Notes under the pieces: generated by a model
Seen by the model: only the letters and a program-made list of their open reading frames with translations
Databases searched by the model: none
Told to the model about the DNA's origin: nothing
NCBI GenBank assembly: GCA_026394745.1
Contig: JAPKXP010000087.1
Location: forward strand, 1 to 12,412
Length of the DNA stretch: 12,412 bases
Reading direction: 5' to 3'
DNA from: Candidatus Altarchaeota archaeon
GTDB lineage: Archaea; Altiarchaeota; Altiarchaeia; IMC4; SCGC-AAA252-I15
Part shown: piece by piece, positions 1-6,719 of the stretch
Numbering within the stretch: the first letter of the stretch is position 1
Layout of the letters: every line of letters starts with the position of its first letter
Translations under genes and position numbers: made by a program

Positions 1-1
1 C

Positions 2-1366
2 ATAACGATAGGCAGGATCTACTGCAGGCTAGGGCCTGAAGGAGTAGTCAACATCTCGGTGGGAGAAGGCAAGACCATGAAGTTTTACTGCGACCAGTCC
101 CCCACGCTAAGCCAGGAATACGACGTCGGAAACTACTTCGAAGCTGACGTCGAGATAAAATACTACAACATGCTGACAGGCAAAAACCACGAGAGCATAG
201 GAAGGCTCTACGGCGTAGTCGAAGGCTACGACGTGGGCAACGGAACTACAACGCCCACTGGCACGACCTCGACGACCACCACGACAGGCACGGTAACCAC
301 GACGTGCCCGCCACTAAGCTGCGTACACCCAGGATACATCAACGATACCGAGTGCACCTGGCCGGGTTGCAGCTACTGCAGATGGAGCGGTTTATGCGAC
401 GTCACAGGATACTGCGGTAGAAACTGCACTCAAGACAGCGAATGCATAGACCCCTCAAGCCTAGACCAGAACCCGTGCCCATACTGTAACGTAACCACAG
501 GAAGGTGCGAGGAACCGCACACCGACTGCGGGAAGCCGTGCGTCCCAGGAGAGACCGTGTGCAACATACCCTGCAGGCACTGCTTCAGTAAATGGAGCAC
601 GACCTACAACGTGTCAAAGGCATACTGCGAGAACGACAGAGACAACTGCGGCAAGCCGTGCAACGCATCCTGGTTCGACACATACAACGACTGCGTCTAC
701 CTGTGCATGTGGTGTAACGGAACAAGCGGAAAGTGCGAAGAAGGAGACTGCGGGAAGCACTGCCCCGACGACTCGTCGTGTAACCTAGGATGCCACTGGT
801 GCAACCTAACAAGCCAGTCCTGCGAATCCGGAGATTGCGGGAAAGACTGCAACACAGACAACGCCTTCGAGATTTGCATACTTGGCTGCGACAAATGCCA
901 AAACGGCAAGTGCGTGGACCTTCTGATAGCGGTTGCGATAAACGCCACTAACACCACGGGGGGCAAGTTCGTCGGAATCAACGAGACGATACACCTGAAC
1001 GCCACAGCCGAAGCAGACAAGGGCGTGGAACAACTTATAGTAAGCGAGGGCGTGCCGACGCCAAGCGGCGACTGCAGCGAACTGGTTAAGACAATCGAGG
1101 CACTAAATCCCAACGGCATCACCGACCCGTGGACGCAGGCAAACCAGATTCCATGGTTCGACAAGGCCGAAGCGCACATGTGCCTGAGATTAAACGAATG
1201 CAAGCACGGCTGGCTGACTAAAGAGAGCGAGGAAAACGTTTTCTGCTACTACGCGATAGCGCAGGAGAACCAGGCCTTCGGCGGCAAGTGGAGCTACATA
1301 GCCTGGGACACACTGGACATAGGATACATCAAGGTGCAGCTGGCCGGCCCAAGACCAATAAGGTGA
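2..1366 (+). CDS. Cys-rich repeat surface glycoprotein, 5' end outside the window
   Basis: The reading frame is open from the window edge, so the start and any signal peptide are missing; the first internal start would be the GTG at 59, but sense codons continue upstream of it. About 454 residues are visible. A short N-terminal part is followed by a Thr-rich linker (bases 242-306), then five Cys-rich repeats (413-917) and a C-terminal region of about 150 residues that may be a beta-sandwich with four more cysteines. Each repeat starts C-G-[KR]-x-C and holds six cysteines, suggesting three disulfides. About twelve N-x-S/T sequons are visible, several directly after a C-x-x-C. These traits point to a secreted, glycosylated, disulfide-stabilised cell-surface protein. 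I recognise no named family. The next gene starts two bases after this stop and has similar Thr linkers, so the two are probably one operon. Confidence 0.8.
   Translation: MTIGRIYCRLGPEGVVNISVGEGKTMKFYCDQSPTLSQEYDVGNYFEADVEIKYYNMLTGKNHESIGRLYGVVEGYDVGNGTTTPTGTTSTTTTTGTVTTTCPPLSCVHPGYINDTECTWPGCSYCRWSGLCDVTGYCGRNCTQDSECIDPSSLDQNPCPYCNVTTGRCEEPHTDCGKPCVPGETVCNIPCRHCFSKWSTTYNVSKAYCENDRDNCGKPCNASWFDTYNDCVYLCMWCNGTSGKCEEGDCGKHCPDDSSCNLGCHWCNLTSQSCESGDCGKDCNTDNAFEICILGCDKCQNGKCVDLLIAVAINATNTTGGKFVGINETIHLNATAEADKGVEQLIVSEGVPTPSGDCSELVKTIEALNPNGITDPWTQANQIPWFDKAEAHMCLRLNECKHGWLTKESEENVFCYYAIAQENQAFGGKWSYIAWDTLDIGYIKVQLAGPRPIR
413..917 (+). repeat. Five degenerate tandem Cys-rich repeats inside the first gene
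   Basis: Units begin at 413, 527, 647, 749 and 836. They shorten along the protein: about 38, 40, 34, 29 and 27 residues. The pattern is C-G-[KR]-x-C, one Cys, a C-x(2)-C pair, and a final Cys before the next unit. The unit starts are partly conserved at DNA level (tgcgggaag or tgcggcaag), which suggests duplication of an ancestral unit. Three units have a sequon directly after the C-x-x-C pair (CPYCNVT, CMWCNGT, CHWCNLT). Confidence 0.75.
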
Positions 1367-1368
1367 AA

Positions 1369-3564
1369 ATGAAGAAGGGTTATATCTTAACTTGGGACTC
1401 GCTCATAGCCCTGACCGTCGTACTGCTCGTCATGGCAGGTTTCATAAGACTACAACAATCCCAATCCAGGTACGGATTCAGCTTCGAGGGCATACACTTC
1501 AGCGCGGAAGACGCAATGGAAACCTTAAGCAAGAAAGGCATACTCGAAGAGATAGGCTACCAGTGGAGTACAGGCAACATGTCCGTCGCCGGCAACCTAA
1601 GCAAGGAATACTTGGAGGAGATACTACCAGGACACGTCGGCTACCGCCTTGAGATAGTGAACGGGAGCAGTACTATCGTAATCTACGAGTCAAAAACTTC
1701 GCGCATCAACGAGATTCAAGCGAGAGACAAGACGAGAGCAGTCAGGTTCATATCAGGCTACCAGGAGAACAGCCCGCGCCACGGCTGGACTGCAAGAGCT
1801 TGGTTCATGAGGGAAGACAAGTTCAATGACCGGTTCGTGTGCGAGAACTCCGTCTGCACCCCGACAAAGACTGAAGTCAACCTTACTTACGACATAAGCT
1901 CTCCATTAAACAAGAACTTCTTCTACTTCAAAATAAGGGACGCTCTAAACCTCGTGAACGTGACCTTCAACATATCTTGGATAGGAGGCACTTACATGAC
2001 CACGACGTCGAGCACCAGCACAACAATTCCCGGAGTACCGATGACTTCAACTTCAGTGACGACCTCCAGCAGTACGTCAACCACTGCGAGCACCAGCACA
2101 ACGACTTCGACGCTACTGTGCCACAACTGCAACGCCTGCGGAACAGGCTCAGGATTCTTCACCAGTGCAGACGACTACAACTACCACTTCTTCGACGTAC
2201 CGGTCGCGATGTGCAACGTCACGGTGGTACTCAACTTCGGCGGATCAGCATCGTACGACCTGTACGTCAACTGGACTCCCAACTACTGCCCGCAGTCCGA
2301 CGTGCTTCCGCTAAGCCCGGAGACCCAGGACTGGATATGGGGTCCGCTCGACTCGTGCATGTTCCAGACGCAATGCACCCCATTCTGCAACTCATACTAC
2401 AGGAACGAAGGATACGACGGACCAGCCACCTGCTTTAAGGCCCAGCTGCCTGCCGGCAGGTACCACGCGATGGTCGACTGCTTCAGCTACTATCCCGGAC
2501 TATGCGGCCCGGGGAAGACGTACAGCATAAGCGTGAGCCTGCAGGGGACGGGATGCGTCACCACGACGACGACAAGCACGACGTCAACGAGCACTACATC
2601 GACCACAACCTCCACCAGCACCACTCTAAAACCCTACATATCGTCCTGCGTGGCAAACCAGTATAACGTCCTGCAGGGCGAGGCGGCGATAATCACCGCA
2701 GTAGTAAATGCCGGAAGCAACCCGCCGGACAGATACTGGATTACCGCAAACGGCACAACGAGGAACATCACAAGCGCCGTTGTAGGTTCAAACGCCCTGC
2801 TGTTCACATCCACGGGACTTGTTGGGAACTACAGCATCAGATGCTACGTAAACGACACTGCAGGCAGAAGCAACGCGACAAGCGACGGCTGGGTCAACAT
2901 CTACACCACAACGACGACAACAAGCACGAGCACCACGATAGTAACCACCACGACCATGCCGACAACGTGCTCAGCCGTAAAGACGACGTCGCAAGGAACC
3001 AAGCTCCAGGTGCAGAACTACCCGATAGGCAGCATTTACACTATCGGCGGCAACCCGAAGGGCCTGACTTCAGACGACATAGCCTCAGGATGCACTACAC
3101 CAAACTGCTACTACCCAAGCTACCCCGGGAACCCAGTCAACCAGTGTCCAGAGGATGCAGGAACACCCCAGAACGTAGCATCGTTCACGATACGGGTATT
3201 CATACCCAGCAGCGTCAGCAGCATCAGCTTCAAGTTCGTCGCCGCTCCAGAAGACGGATGCCAGAGCCCGATATACTTGAAGAAGGGCGCAACCACCATA
3301 GCCTCCTGCAACATACGCGCCTCAGGCGACTGCGTAGGGTCAACCACGACCACATGGAGGACGTGCACTGCAACAGCCAGCAGAGCCACTCTAAACAGCG
3401 CAGGCATAACATACAACGCCGACAACGACCTGACGATAATACACGAGATGCTGGGCAGCGACGTACTCGTCGCCCCAGGCAACTACGAATGCTACACCCA
3501 GCAGGGCCAGGACAGGAGAGACTTCATGCACTTTGACGCGATAAACGTCACATGCACGTACTAG
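1369..3564 (+). CDS. Multidomain surface protein with pilin-like N-terminus and Thr/Ser linkers
   Basis: I chose the ATG at 1369, two bases after the upstream stop and just after a ggtga that can serve as a ribosome binding site; the frame is open further upstream but there overlaps the first gene. The 731-residue product starts with a short basic end and a hydrophobic segment (about residues 8-26, MKKGYILTWDSLIAL...), resembling N-termini of archaeal pilin-like proteins. An N-terminal domain runs to about 208. Thr/Ser linkers at about 210-249, 397-421 and 513-533 separate three outer domains. The first (250-396) has a beta-sandwich look resembling pre-peptidase C-terminal domains; the second (422-512) looks Ig-like; the last (534-731) is Cys-containing and unrecognised. 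About fourteen sequons are present. It is likely an anchored or pilus-associated glycoprotein. The fold calls are inference. Confidence 0.85.
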   Translation: MKKGYILTWDSLIALTVVLLVMAGFIRLQQSQSRYGFSFEGIHFSAEDAMETLSKKGILEEIGYQWSTGNMSVAGNLSKEYLEEILPGHVGYRLEIVNGSSTIVIYESKTSRINEIQARDKTRAVRFISGYQENSPRHGWTARAWFMREDKFNDRFVCENSVCTPTKTEVNLTYDISSPLNKNFFYFKIRDALNLVNVTFNISWIGGTYMTTTSSTSTTIPGVPMTSTSVTTSSSTSTTASTSTTTSTLLCHNCNACGTGSGFFTSADDYNYHFFDVPVAMCNVTVVLNFGGSASYDLYVNWTPNYCPQSDVLPLSPETQDWIWGPLDSCMFQTQCTPFCNSYYRNEGYDGPATCFKAQLPAGRYHAMVDCFSYYPGLCGPGKTYSISVSLQGTGCVTTTTTSTTSTSTTSTTTSTSTTLKPYISSCVANQYNVLQGEAAIITAVVNAGSNPPDRYWITANGTTRNITSAVVGSNALLFTSTGLVGNYSIRCYVNDTAGRSNATSDGWVNIYTTTTTTSTSTTIVTTTTMPTTCSAVKTTSQGTKLQVQNYPIGSIYTIGGNPKGLTSDDIASGCTTPNCYYPSYPGNPVNQCPEDAGTPQNVASFTIRVFIPSSVSSISFKFVAAPEDGCQSPIYLKKGATTIASCNIRASGDCVGSTTTTWRTCTATASRATLNSAGITYNADNDLTIIHEMLGSDVLVAPGNYECYTQQGQDRRDFMHFDAINVTCTY
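1996..2115 (+). repeat. First Thr/Ser linker, with an exact 16-base direct repeat
   Basis: This stretch encodes a low-complexity Thr/Ser linker. The 16-mer cgagcaccagcacaac occurs at 2009-2024 and again at 2087-2102. Two further linkers of similar make-up lie at 2557-2631 and 2905-2967. Such linkers are usually O-glycosylated spacers, and the DNA repeat could let linker length vary by slippage or recombination. Confidence 0.6.
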
Positions 3565-3588
3565 CCAGCTTTAAAAAAGATACTGGCT
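3563..3588 (+). terminator. Possible hairpin at the end of the surface-protein operon
   Basis: AGCCAG at 3563-3568 is the exact reverse complement of CTGGCT at 3583-3588, with a 14-base A-rich loop. It overlaps the stop codon of the upstream gene and lies just before the tfe promoter. There is no T-run after it, so a terminator role is uncertain. Confidence 0.3.
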
Positions 3589-3595
3589 TAGAGAT

Positions 3596-3606
3596 GTATT
3601 TAAGCT
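3596..3606 (+). promoter_or_regulatory. TATA-like box of tfe
   Basis: The sequence gtatttaagct is centred about 27 bases before the GTG at 3628, the usual archaeal distance from TATA box to transcription start. This favours a leaderless mRNA starting at that GTG rather than the GTG at 3613. A second A/T-rich stretch, ctttaaaaaag at 3569-3579, would fit a start near 3600 instead. Confidence 0.45.
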
Positions 3607-3627
3607 TGAATTGTGTATTCTATATTC

Positions 3628-4149
3628 GTGGTTTCTAAGAAGAAAAAATCAGCCCCTAGAAAGAACAACCTTGTTAAAGACATACTGATTGAAAGCTTAA
3701 GCGAAGACCACGTTAAAGTAATCGACAAGCTGAACAAGCCGAAGTACGACGAAGACATCGCAGACGAACTTGACGTGAAGGCTACCGTCATAAGAACGCT
3801 CCTGAACGACCTGCACGAGAACGGCCTCGTCGAGTACGACCGCAGCAAGAACAAGCGCACCGGATGGTACACTTACCTCTGGAAGAGGCGCGACGACAAG
3901 ATAAACGACTACGTTAAAGGCTACTTATCGACAAAGATAAACGACCTGACAAGCAAGCTGAACGACGAAACGCAAAACCTGATGTTCAAGTGCGCGTGCG
4001 CCAGAGTACCGTACCAGCTGGCCATGGACTCCAGGTTCAAGTGCAGCGAATGCAACAACAACTTTGTGGAGCATAACAACTCTGAAGTCGTTGACGACAT
4101 AGTCGGCGAGATAACGAGACTGAACAGCCTACTACAGCAGGCTGAATGA
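3628..4149 (+). CDS. tfe: Transcription factor E (TFE alpha)
   Basis: TFE is the archaeal counterpart of the TFIIE alpha subunit. It helps RNA polymerase open promoter DNA after TBP and TFB have bound. The 173-residue product has a basic N-terminal tail, a winged-helix region (about 10-95, with the helix-turn-helix around DEDIADELDVKATVIRTLL), a helical connector, and a C-terminal zinc ribbon. The ribbon cysteines are C122, C124, C139 and C142, so the first pair is C-x-C instead of the usual C-x2-C. GTG at 3628 is preferred from TATA spacing; GTG at 3613 would add five residues (MYSIF). No ATG precedes the domain. It is followed after three bases by an HD-domain gene, almost certainly in the same transcript. 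Confidence 0.9.
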   Translation: MVSKKKKSAPRKNNLVKDILIESLSEDHVKVIDKLNKPKYDEDIADELDVKATVIRTLLNDLHENGLVEYDRSKNKRTGWYTYLWKRRDDKINDYVKGYLSTKINDLTSKLNDETQNLMFKCACARVPYQLAMDSRFKCSECNNNFVEHNNSEVVDDIVGEITRLNSLLQQAE

Positions 4150-4152
4150 AGA

Positions 4153-4668
4153 ATGCCTGAAAGGATAAGCAGACGAGAGGCTCTTAAGATTCTAGAGGAA
4201 AACAACTGCCAAAAGAACGTCTTAACCCACTGCAAGACGGTCGCAAGGGAAGCGAAAAAGATGGCCGTCAAGCTCCGCAAGAAAGGCGTTCCCGTAGACG
4301 TCGAATTCGTCGAGACGGCCGCACTATTGCACGACATCGGAAGGTGTAGGACGCACGGGATACTCCACGGAATCGAGGGCGCGAAAATAATGAAGGACTA
4401 TCCAGACTACGCGAGAGTCTGCGAGAGGCACATAGGCGCAGTGATAACAAAGTATGAGGCGAAGGAATTGGGCATGCCTGAAAGAGACTTCCTGCCGGAA
4501 ACACTAGAAGAGAAGATTATAGCCCACGCGGACAACATAGTAGGCGAATGCAAGGTAGAGGGAATAGAAAAAACGATCGAAAGCGTCGGCAGCAAACTAG
4601 GGATGAAACACCCAGCAGTAAAAAGGATAATGGAGCTTGACGCAGAAATCAAAAGACTCATGGGATAA
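4153..4668 (+). CDS. Small HD-domain protein (TIGR00295-like)
   Basis: The 171-residue soluble protein has the HD phosphohydrolase pattern: H26, H60-D61 (LLHDIG), H93 and D127 (AHADNIV) are the expected metal ligands, with H68 and H72 also close to the site. Length and sequence match the archaeal HDIG family TIGR00295. The substrate is not established; HD enzymes usually cleave phosphomonoesters, phosphodiesters or nucleotides. I recall that in some archaea this domain is fused to or near the tRNA methylase aTrm56, which would suggest an RNA or nucleotide role, but this is unverified. The ATG lies three bases after the tfe stop without a clear Shine-Dalgarno, implying translational coupling. 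It converges on taw1 with one base between the stops. Confidence 0.85.
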   Translation: MPERISRREALKILEENNCQKNVLTHCKTVAREAKKMAVKLRKKGVPVDVEFVETAALLHDIGRCRTHGILHGIEGAKIMKDYPDYARVCERHIGAVITKYEAKELGMPERDFLPETLEEKIIAHADNIVGECKVEGIEKTIESVGSKLGMKHPAVKRIMELDAEIKRLMG

Positions 4669-4669
4669 T

Positions 4670-5581
4670 TCACTTTGAAATCAACGCGACCCTGCTGTCA
4701 GCCTTACTGTCCTTGACTTTGTAGCCGAGCTCCGCCGCAAGCTTTCTGCTGAATTCCATAATCTCGTCCATCTTAAGCATTCTCTCGAGGGAGAGGTCGC
4801 GGCACCTGCTTGAGCCAACGAACATGAATGATTTCACTTCGACAAAATCCGGCTGCGCCTTTGAAATCAACTTCGCGTAGCCGGAAACGTCGGTCGCGTT
4901 CAGGTCGCGAACCAGCGTCAATCGAACGACCTTCTTCGTGTCGAGCGACGGGAACAACTCAAGCGTCCTGTTAATCCGCTCCCACCCGTCGCGGATCAAA
5001 GGCAAGTCAGTCTTCAAGTAAACCTCCCTGCTGGGCGCGTCAAGGGAGACGTACAGCTGAGTAGGAAGGTTGGCGAGGGACTCGAGCTTCTCGGGGAAAG
5101 TGCCGTTGGACACAAGATAAGTTGTGAAACCCCGCCTGTGGAACGAGCCGATAAGGTCGTCAAGCCGCGGATAAATAGTAGGCTCCCCTGAAAGGCTTAT
5201 CGCAGCGTGCCTGGGATTCATAGCCTCTTCAAGCTTCCTCATATTAGTCTTCTCCGTCCCGCCAAGTCCTGAAAGAAGCTTCTGATGCTGCAGTATCGAC
5301 TCATCGATAATGTAGTCCGGGTCGTCAAACTCAGGAAGACTCTGGCCGAGCGTATACTCCGTATTCCTCCAGCAGAAGATGCAGCGGTGCGTACACCACG
5401 AGACGGCAGGCGTCATCTGCAGGCAACGGTGACACTCTATGCCATAGAACTTCTGCTTGTAGCAGAACCCAACATCCTGTATGCTACGCTTGGTCCAAAG
5501 ACAAACCTTGACCGCGGAATGCCTTCCGGCAAGCTTATAGTGCTGCTTATTGAGCAAACTCCGTAGTTCAGCAGGGAGCAT
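4670..5581 (-). CDS. taw1: Taw1, tRNA-Phe 4-demethylwyosine synthase (radical SAM)
   Basis: Taw1 (TYW1) condenses N1-methylguanosine-37 of tRNA-Phe with a two-carbon unit from pyruvate to form the tricyclic wyosine base, acting in the cytosol on tRNA already methylated by Trm5. The radical SAM cluster ligands are C63, C67 and C70 (CTHRCIFC). A second cluster is expected at C27, C40 and C53, matching the known three-cysteine arrangement of archaeal Taw1. K42, in CYKQK, sits where the family has its pyruvate-binding lysine. The SAM-binding stretch ISLSGEPTIYP and TYLVSNGT follow. At 303 residues the length is normal. The ATG at 5581 follows a TATA-like box by about 19 bases. It is divergent from the PRC-barrel gene. 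Confidence 0.95.
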   Translation of the reverse strand: MLPAELRSLLNKQHYKLAGRHSAVKVCLWTKRSIQDVGFCYKQKFYGIECHRCLQMTPAVSWCTHRCIFCWRNTEYTLGQSLPEFDDPDYIIDESILQHQKLLSGLGGTEKTNMRKLEEAMNPRHAAISLSGEPTIYPRLDDLIGSFHRRGFTTYLVSNGTFPEKLESLANLPTQLYVSLDAPSREVYLKTDLPLIRDGWERINRTLELFPSLDTKKVVRLTLVRDLNATDVSGYAKLISKAQPDFVEVKSFMFVGSSRCRDLSLERMLKMDEIMEFSRKLAAELGYKVKDSKADSRVALISK

Positions 5582-5594
5582 TTTTAAACATAGA

Positions 5595-5606
5595 CTTTAA
5601 ATAATG
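5595..5606. promoter_or_regulatory. Divergent promoter region between taw1 and the PRC-barrel gene
   Basis: The 73 bases between the two start codons are very A/T-rich. Within ctttaaataatg the core TTTAAATA reads as TATTTAAA on the other strand, so it could bind TBP for either direction. It lies about 19 bases from the taw1 start and about 50 from the PRC-barrel ATG. A second TATA-like stretch, ttatattaaaa (5629-5639), is closer to the PRC gene. Confidence 0.4.
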
Positions 5607-5642
5607 ATGTATTACAATAACATCAACATTATATTAAAAACT

Positions 5643-5651
5643 GAAGGTGAG
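5643..5651 (+). promoter_or_regulatory. Ribosome binding site of the PRC-barrel gene
   Basis: The sequence gaaggtgag is complementary to the 3' end of archaeal 16S rRNA and sits three bases before the ATG at 5655. It decides the start there rather than at the in-frame ATG at 5604, and implies a transcript with a leader, unlike most neighbours. Confidence 0.55.
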
Positions 5652-5654
5652 TGT

Positions 5655-5900
5655 ATGGTAACATACATTATTGCAAGACAATTGGGCGGTAAACCGGTTA
5701 TCACAGTAGGTGGTGAAGAGCTTGGAAGGCTGGACGACATAGTAATAGACGAGACTACGGGAGACTTCATTTCCATAGTCGTCGAGCCTCTGGAGGAGGC
5801 TGGAGCTAGGTCATCCTATCCCAAGGATAAGGACGGAAACCTTATAATCCCATTCGACGCAGTCAACGCTGTAAGTAAGGTAGTGGTTGTCAAGGACTAG
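5655..5900 (+). CDS. Small stand-alone PRC-barrel protein
   Basis: The 81-residue product is a single PRC-barrel domain: a conserved start (ARQLGGKPVITVGGEELGRL), an acidic turn (DETTG), and final strands (IIPFDAVNAVSKVVVV). It has no signal peptide or membrane segment, so it is cytosolic. PRC barrels are small beta-barrels known from photosynthetic reaction centre H subunit and RimM. In archaea some single-domain members (CdpB proteins) bind the division protein SepF. The size fits that class, but no partner is visible here and the assignment is open. The ATG at 5655 is set by a ribosome binding site; the ATG at 5604 would add 17 residues that do not look like a domain. A DUF373 protein two genes downstream seems to carry a similar domain. 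Confidence 0.85.
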   Translation: MVTYIIARQLGGKPVITVGGEELGRLDDIVIDETTGDFISIVVEPLEEAGARSSYPKDKDGNLIIPFDAVNAVSKVVVVKD

Positions 5901-5942
5901 GCGGTTTAAAACGCTAAGCCGGGAACTTGACACCATGCACTG

Positions 5943-5952
5943 TTTTTTATAC
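5943..5952 (+). promoter_or_regulatory. TATA-like box before the gene at 5976
   Basis: The sequence ttttttatac is centred about 28 bases before the ATG at 5976, consistent with a leaderless or nearly leaderless transcript. Just upstream, after the previous stop, gcggtttaaaacgc (5901-5914) is an imperfect palindrome of unknown role. Confidence 0.45.
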
Positions 5953-5975
5953 GTCCAATAAAATAGATTAAAGAC

Positions 5976-6668
5976 ATGAAATGCCGGAGTATTTTTCTGA
6001 CCCTCGCGATACTGTTTTTTATGGGCACCCAGGCTATAGCAGTCGAAAACGCCAAGATTGAGGGATACGTCAAGGATGGCAAGACCGGCACGCCCTACAA
6101 GGACGTTAACATCGAGGTCTACCAGAGCGACGACCACAGCGCTCCGGTGGGATCGGTGAAAACGGACGCTAAAGGTTACTATTCCCTGCCTGTTCAGCCG
6201 GGAAAATACTATGACATCTACGTGAGGACTGGGGACGTGAACCCCACCCAGAGGACCAACTCAGCCACGATTGAAGGGGGCGTCTACACATTGAACTTCG
6301 ACCTGTACGCCGAGTCAACCTACAGCAACGTAGTCGTTGAAAAATACGGTTTCTGGATTGTGGTAGTAGTATCTTTCATAGTTCTTGCGGTAATACTATT
6401 TGACATGGTATTCAGGCGCGGTAAGAAGGAGGAATACAAGTCAACGCACCTTGAGTCGGCGACGGTCGAGCAGCCCGCTGAGAGCCTGGACAAGCTCGCG
6501 AAAGAGAAGGCTGAGATAGAGTCCATGATAGAGCTAAGCAGATCCAAGTACCACAAGAGGGAGATTGACGAGGAGAGCTTCAGGGAGATTGTCAGAGACC
6601 AGCAGAAGAAGCTCATAGAGATTGAGGCGAGGACTAGGAGCCTCAAAGGCGACAAGAAACCAGAATAA
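5976..6668 (+). CDS. Membrane-anchored protein with carboxypeptidase-regulatory-like ectodomain and coiled coil
   Basis: The 230-residue protein has a cleavable-looking signal peptide (about 1-22, ending TQAIA), an outer domain at about 26-115, one membrane helix (about 124-146) and a charged cytoplasmic tail. The outer domain begins KIEGYVKDGKTGTPYKDVNI and continues with G-Y-Y-S-L and P-G-K-Y-Y, the signature of the seven-strand carboxypeptidase regulatory-like (CarboxypepD_reg) fold. The tail (about 170-220) is rich in Glu, Lys and Arg with heptad-like spacing and probably forms a coiled coil. It looks like a type I membrane protein linking an outer beta domain to a cytoplasmic interaction surface. 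There is no catalytic motif. It lies between two genes with PRC-barrel domains, which may point to a shared membrane complex (inference). Confidence 0.8.
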   Translation: MKCRSIFLTLAILFFMGTQAIAVENAKIEGYVKDGKTGTPYKDVNIEVYQSDDHSAPVGSVKTDAKGYYSLPVQPGKYYDIYVRTGDVNPTQRTNSATIEGGVYTLNFDLYAESTYSNVVVEKYGFWIVVVVSFIVLAVILFDMVFRRGKKEEYKSTHLESATVEQPAESLDKLAKEKAEIESMIELSRSKYHKREIDEESFREIVRDQQKKLIEIEARTRSLKGDKKPE

Positions 6669-6687
6669 GAAAATCAGTACAAGTTTC

Positions 6688-6697
6688 ATATATAAAT
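6688..6697 (+). promoter_or_regulatory. TATA box of the DUF373 gene
   Basis: The sequence atatataaat is centred about 27 bases before the GTG at 6720. This is the clearest TATA box in the window and supports a leaderless mRNA beginning at or next to that GTG. Confidence 0.6.
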
Positions 6698-6719
6698 CAA
6701 CGCTACACAAGTTCTTAAT

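Noticed and set aside
697..1203. 168-codon open frame antisense to the Cys-rich surface gene
   Set aside because: It lies wholly opposite a well-supported gene, has no domain I recognise, and its length is explained by the codon composition of the sense strand.
1977..2438. 153-codon forward open frame in the Thr/Ser linker region
   Set aside because: Same frame-shadow cause; Asp/His/Arg-rich and without recognisable structure.
1996..2967. Thr-linker repeats considered as a CRISPR or satellite array
   Set aside because: Repeat copies are degenerate, in frame, and encode Thr/Ser; no regular spacers.
2841..3536. 231-codon forward open frame inside the second surface gene
   Set aside because: The translation is a His/Arg/Gln-rich low-complexity product of reading Thr/Asn/Ser-rich codons one frame off; no start signals.
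5285..5566. 93-codon frame antisense to taw1
   Set aside because: It overlaps the essential cysteine motifs of taw1 on the other strand and has no family resemblance.
5901..5914. Imperfect palindrome gcggtttaaaacgc considered as operator or terminator
   Set aside because: Only six of seven base pairs match, no loop remains for a hairpin, and no regulator is implicated; noted only with the nearby promoter.
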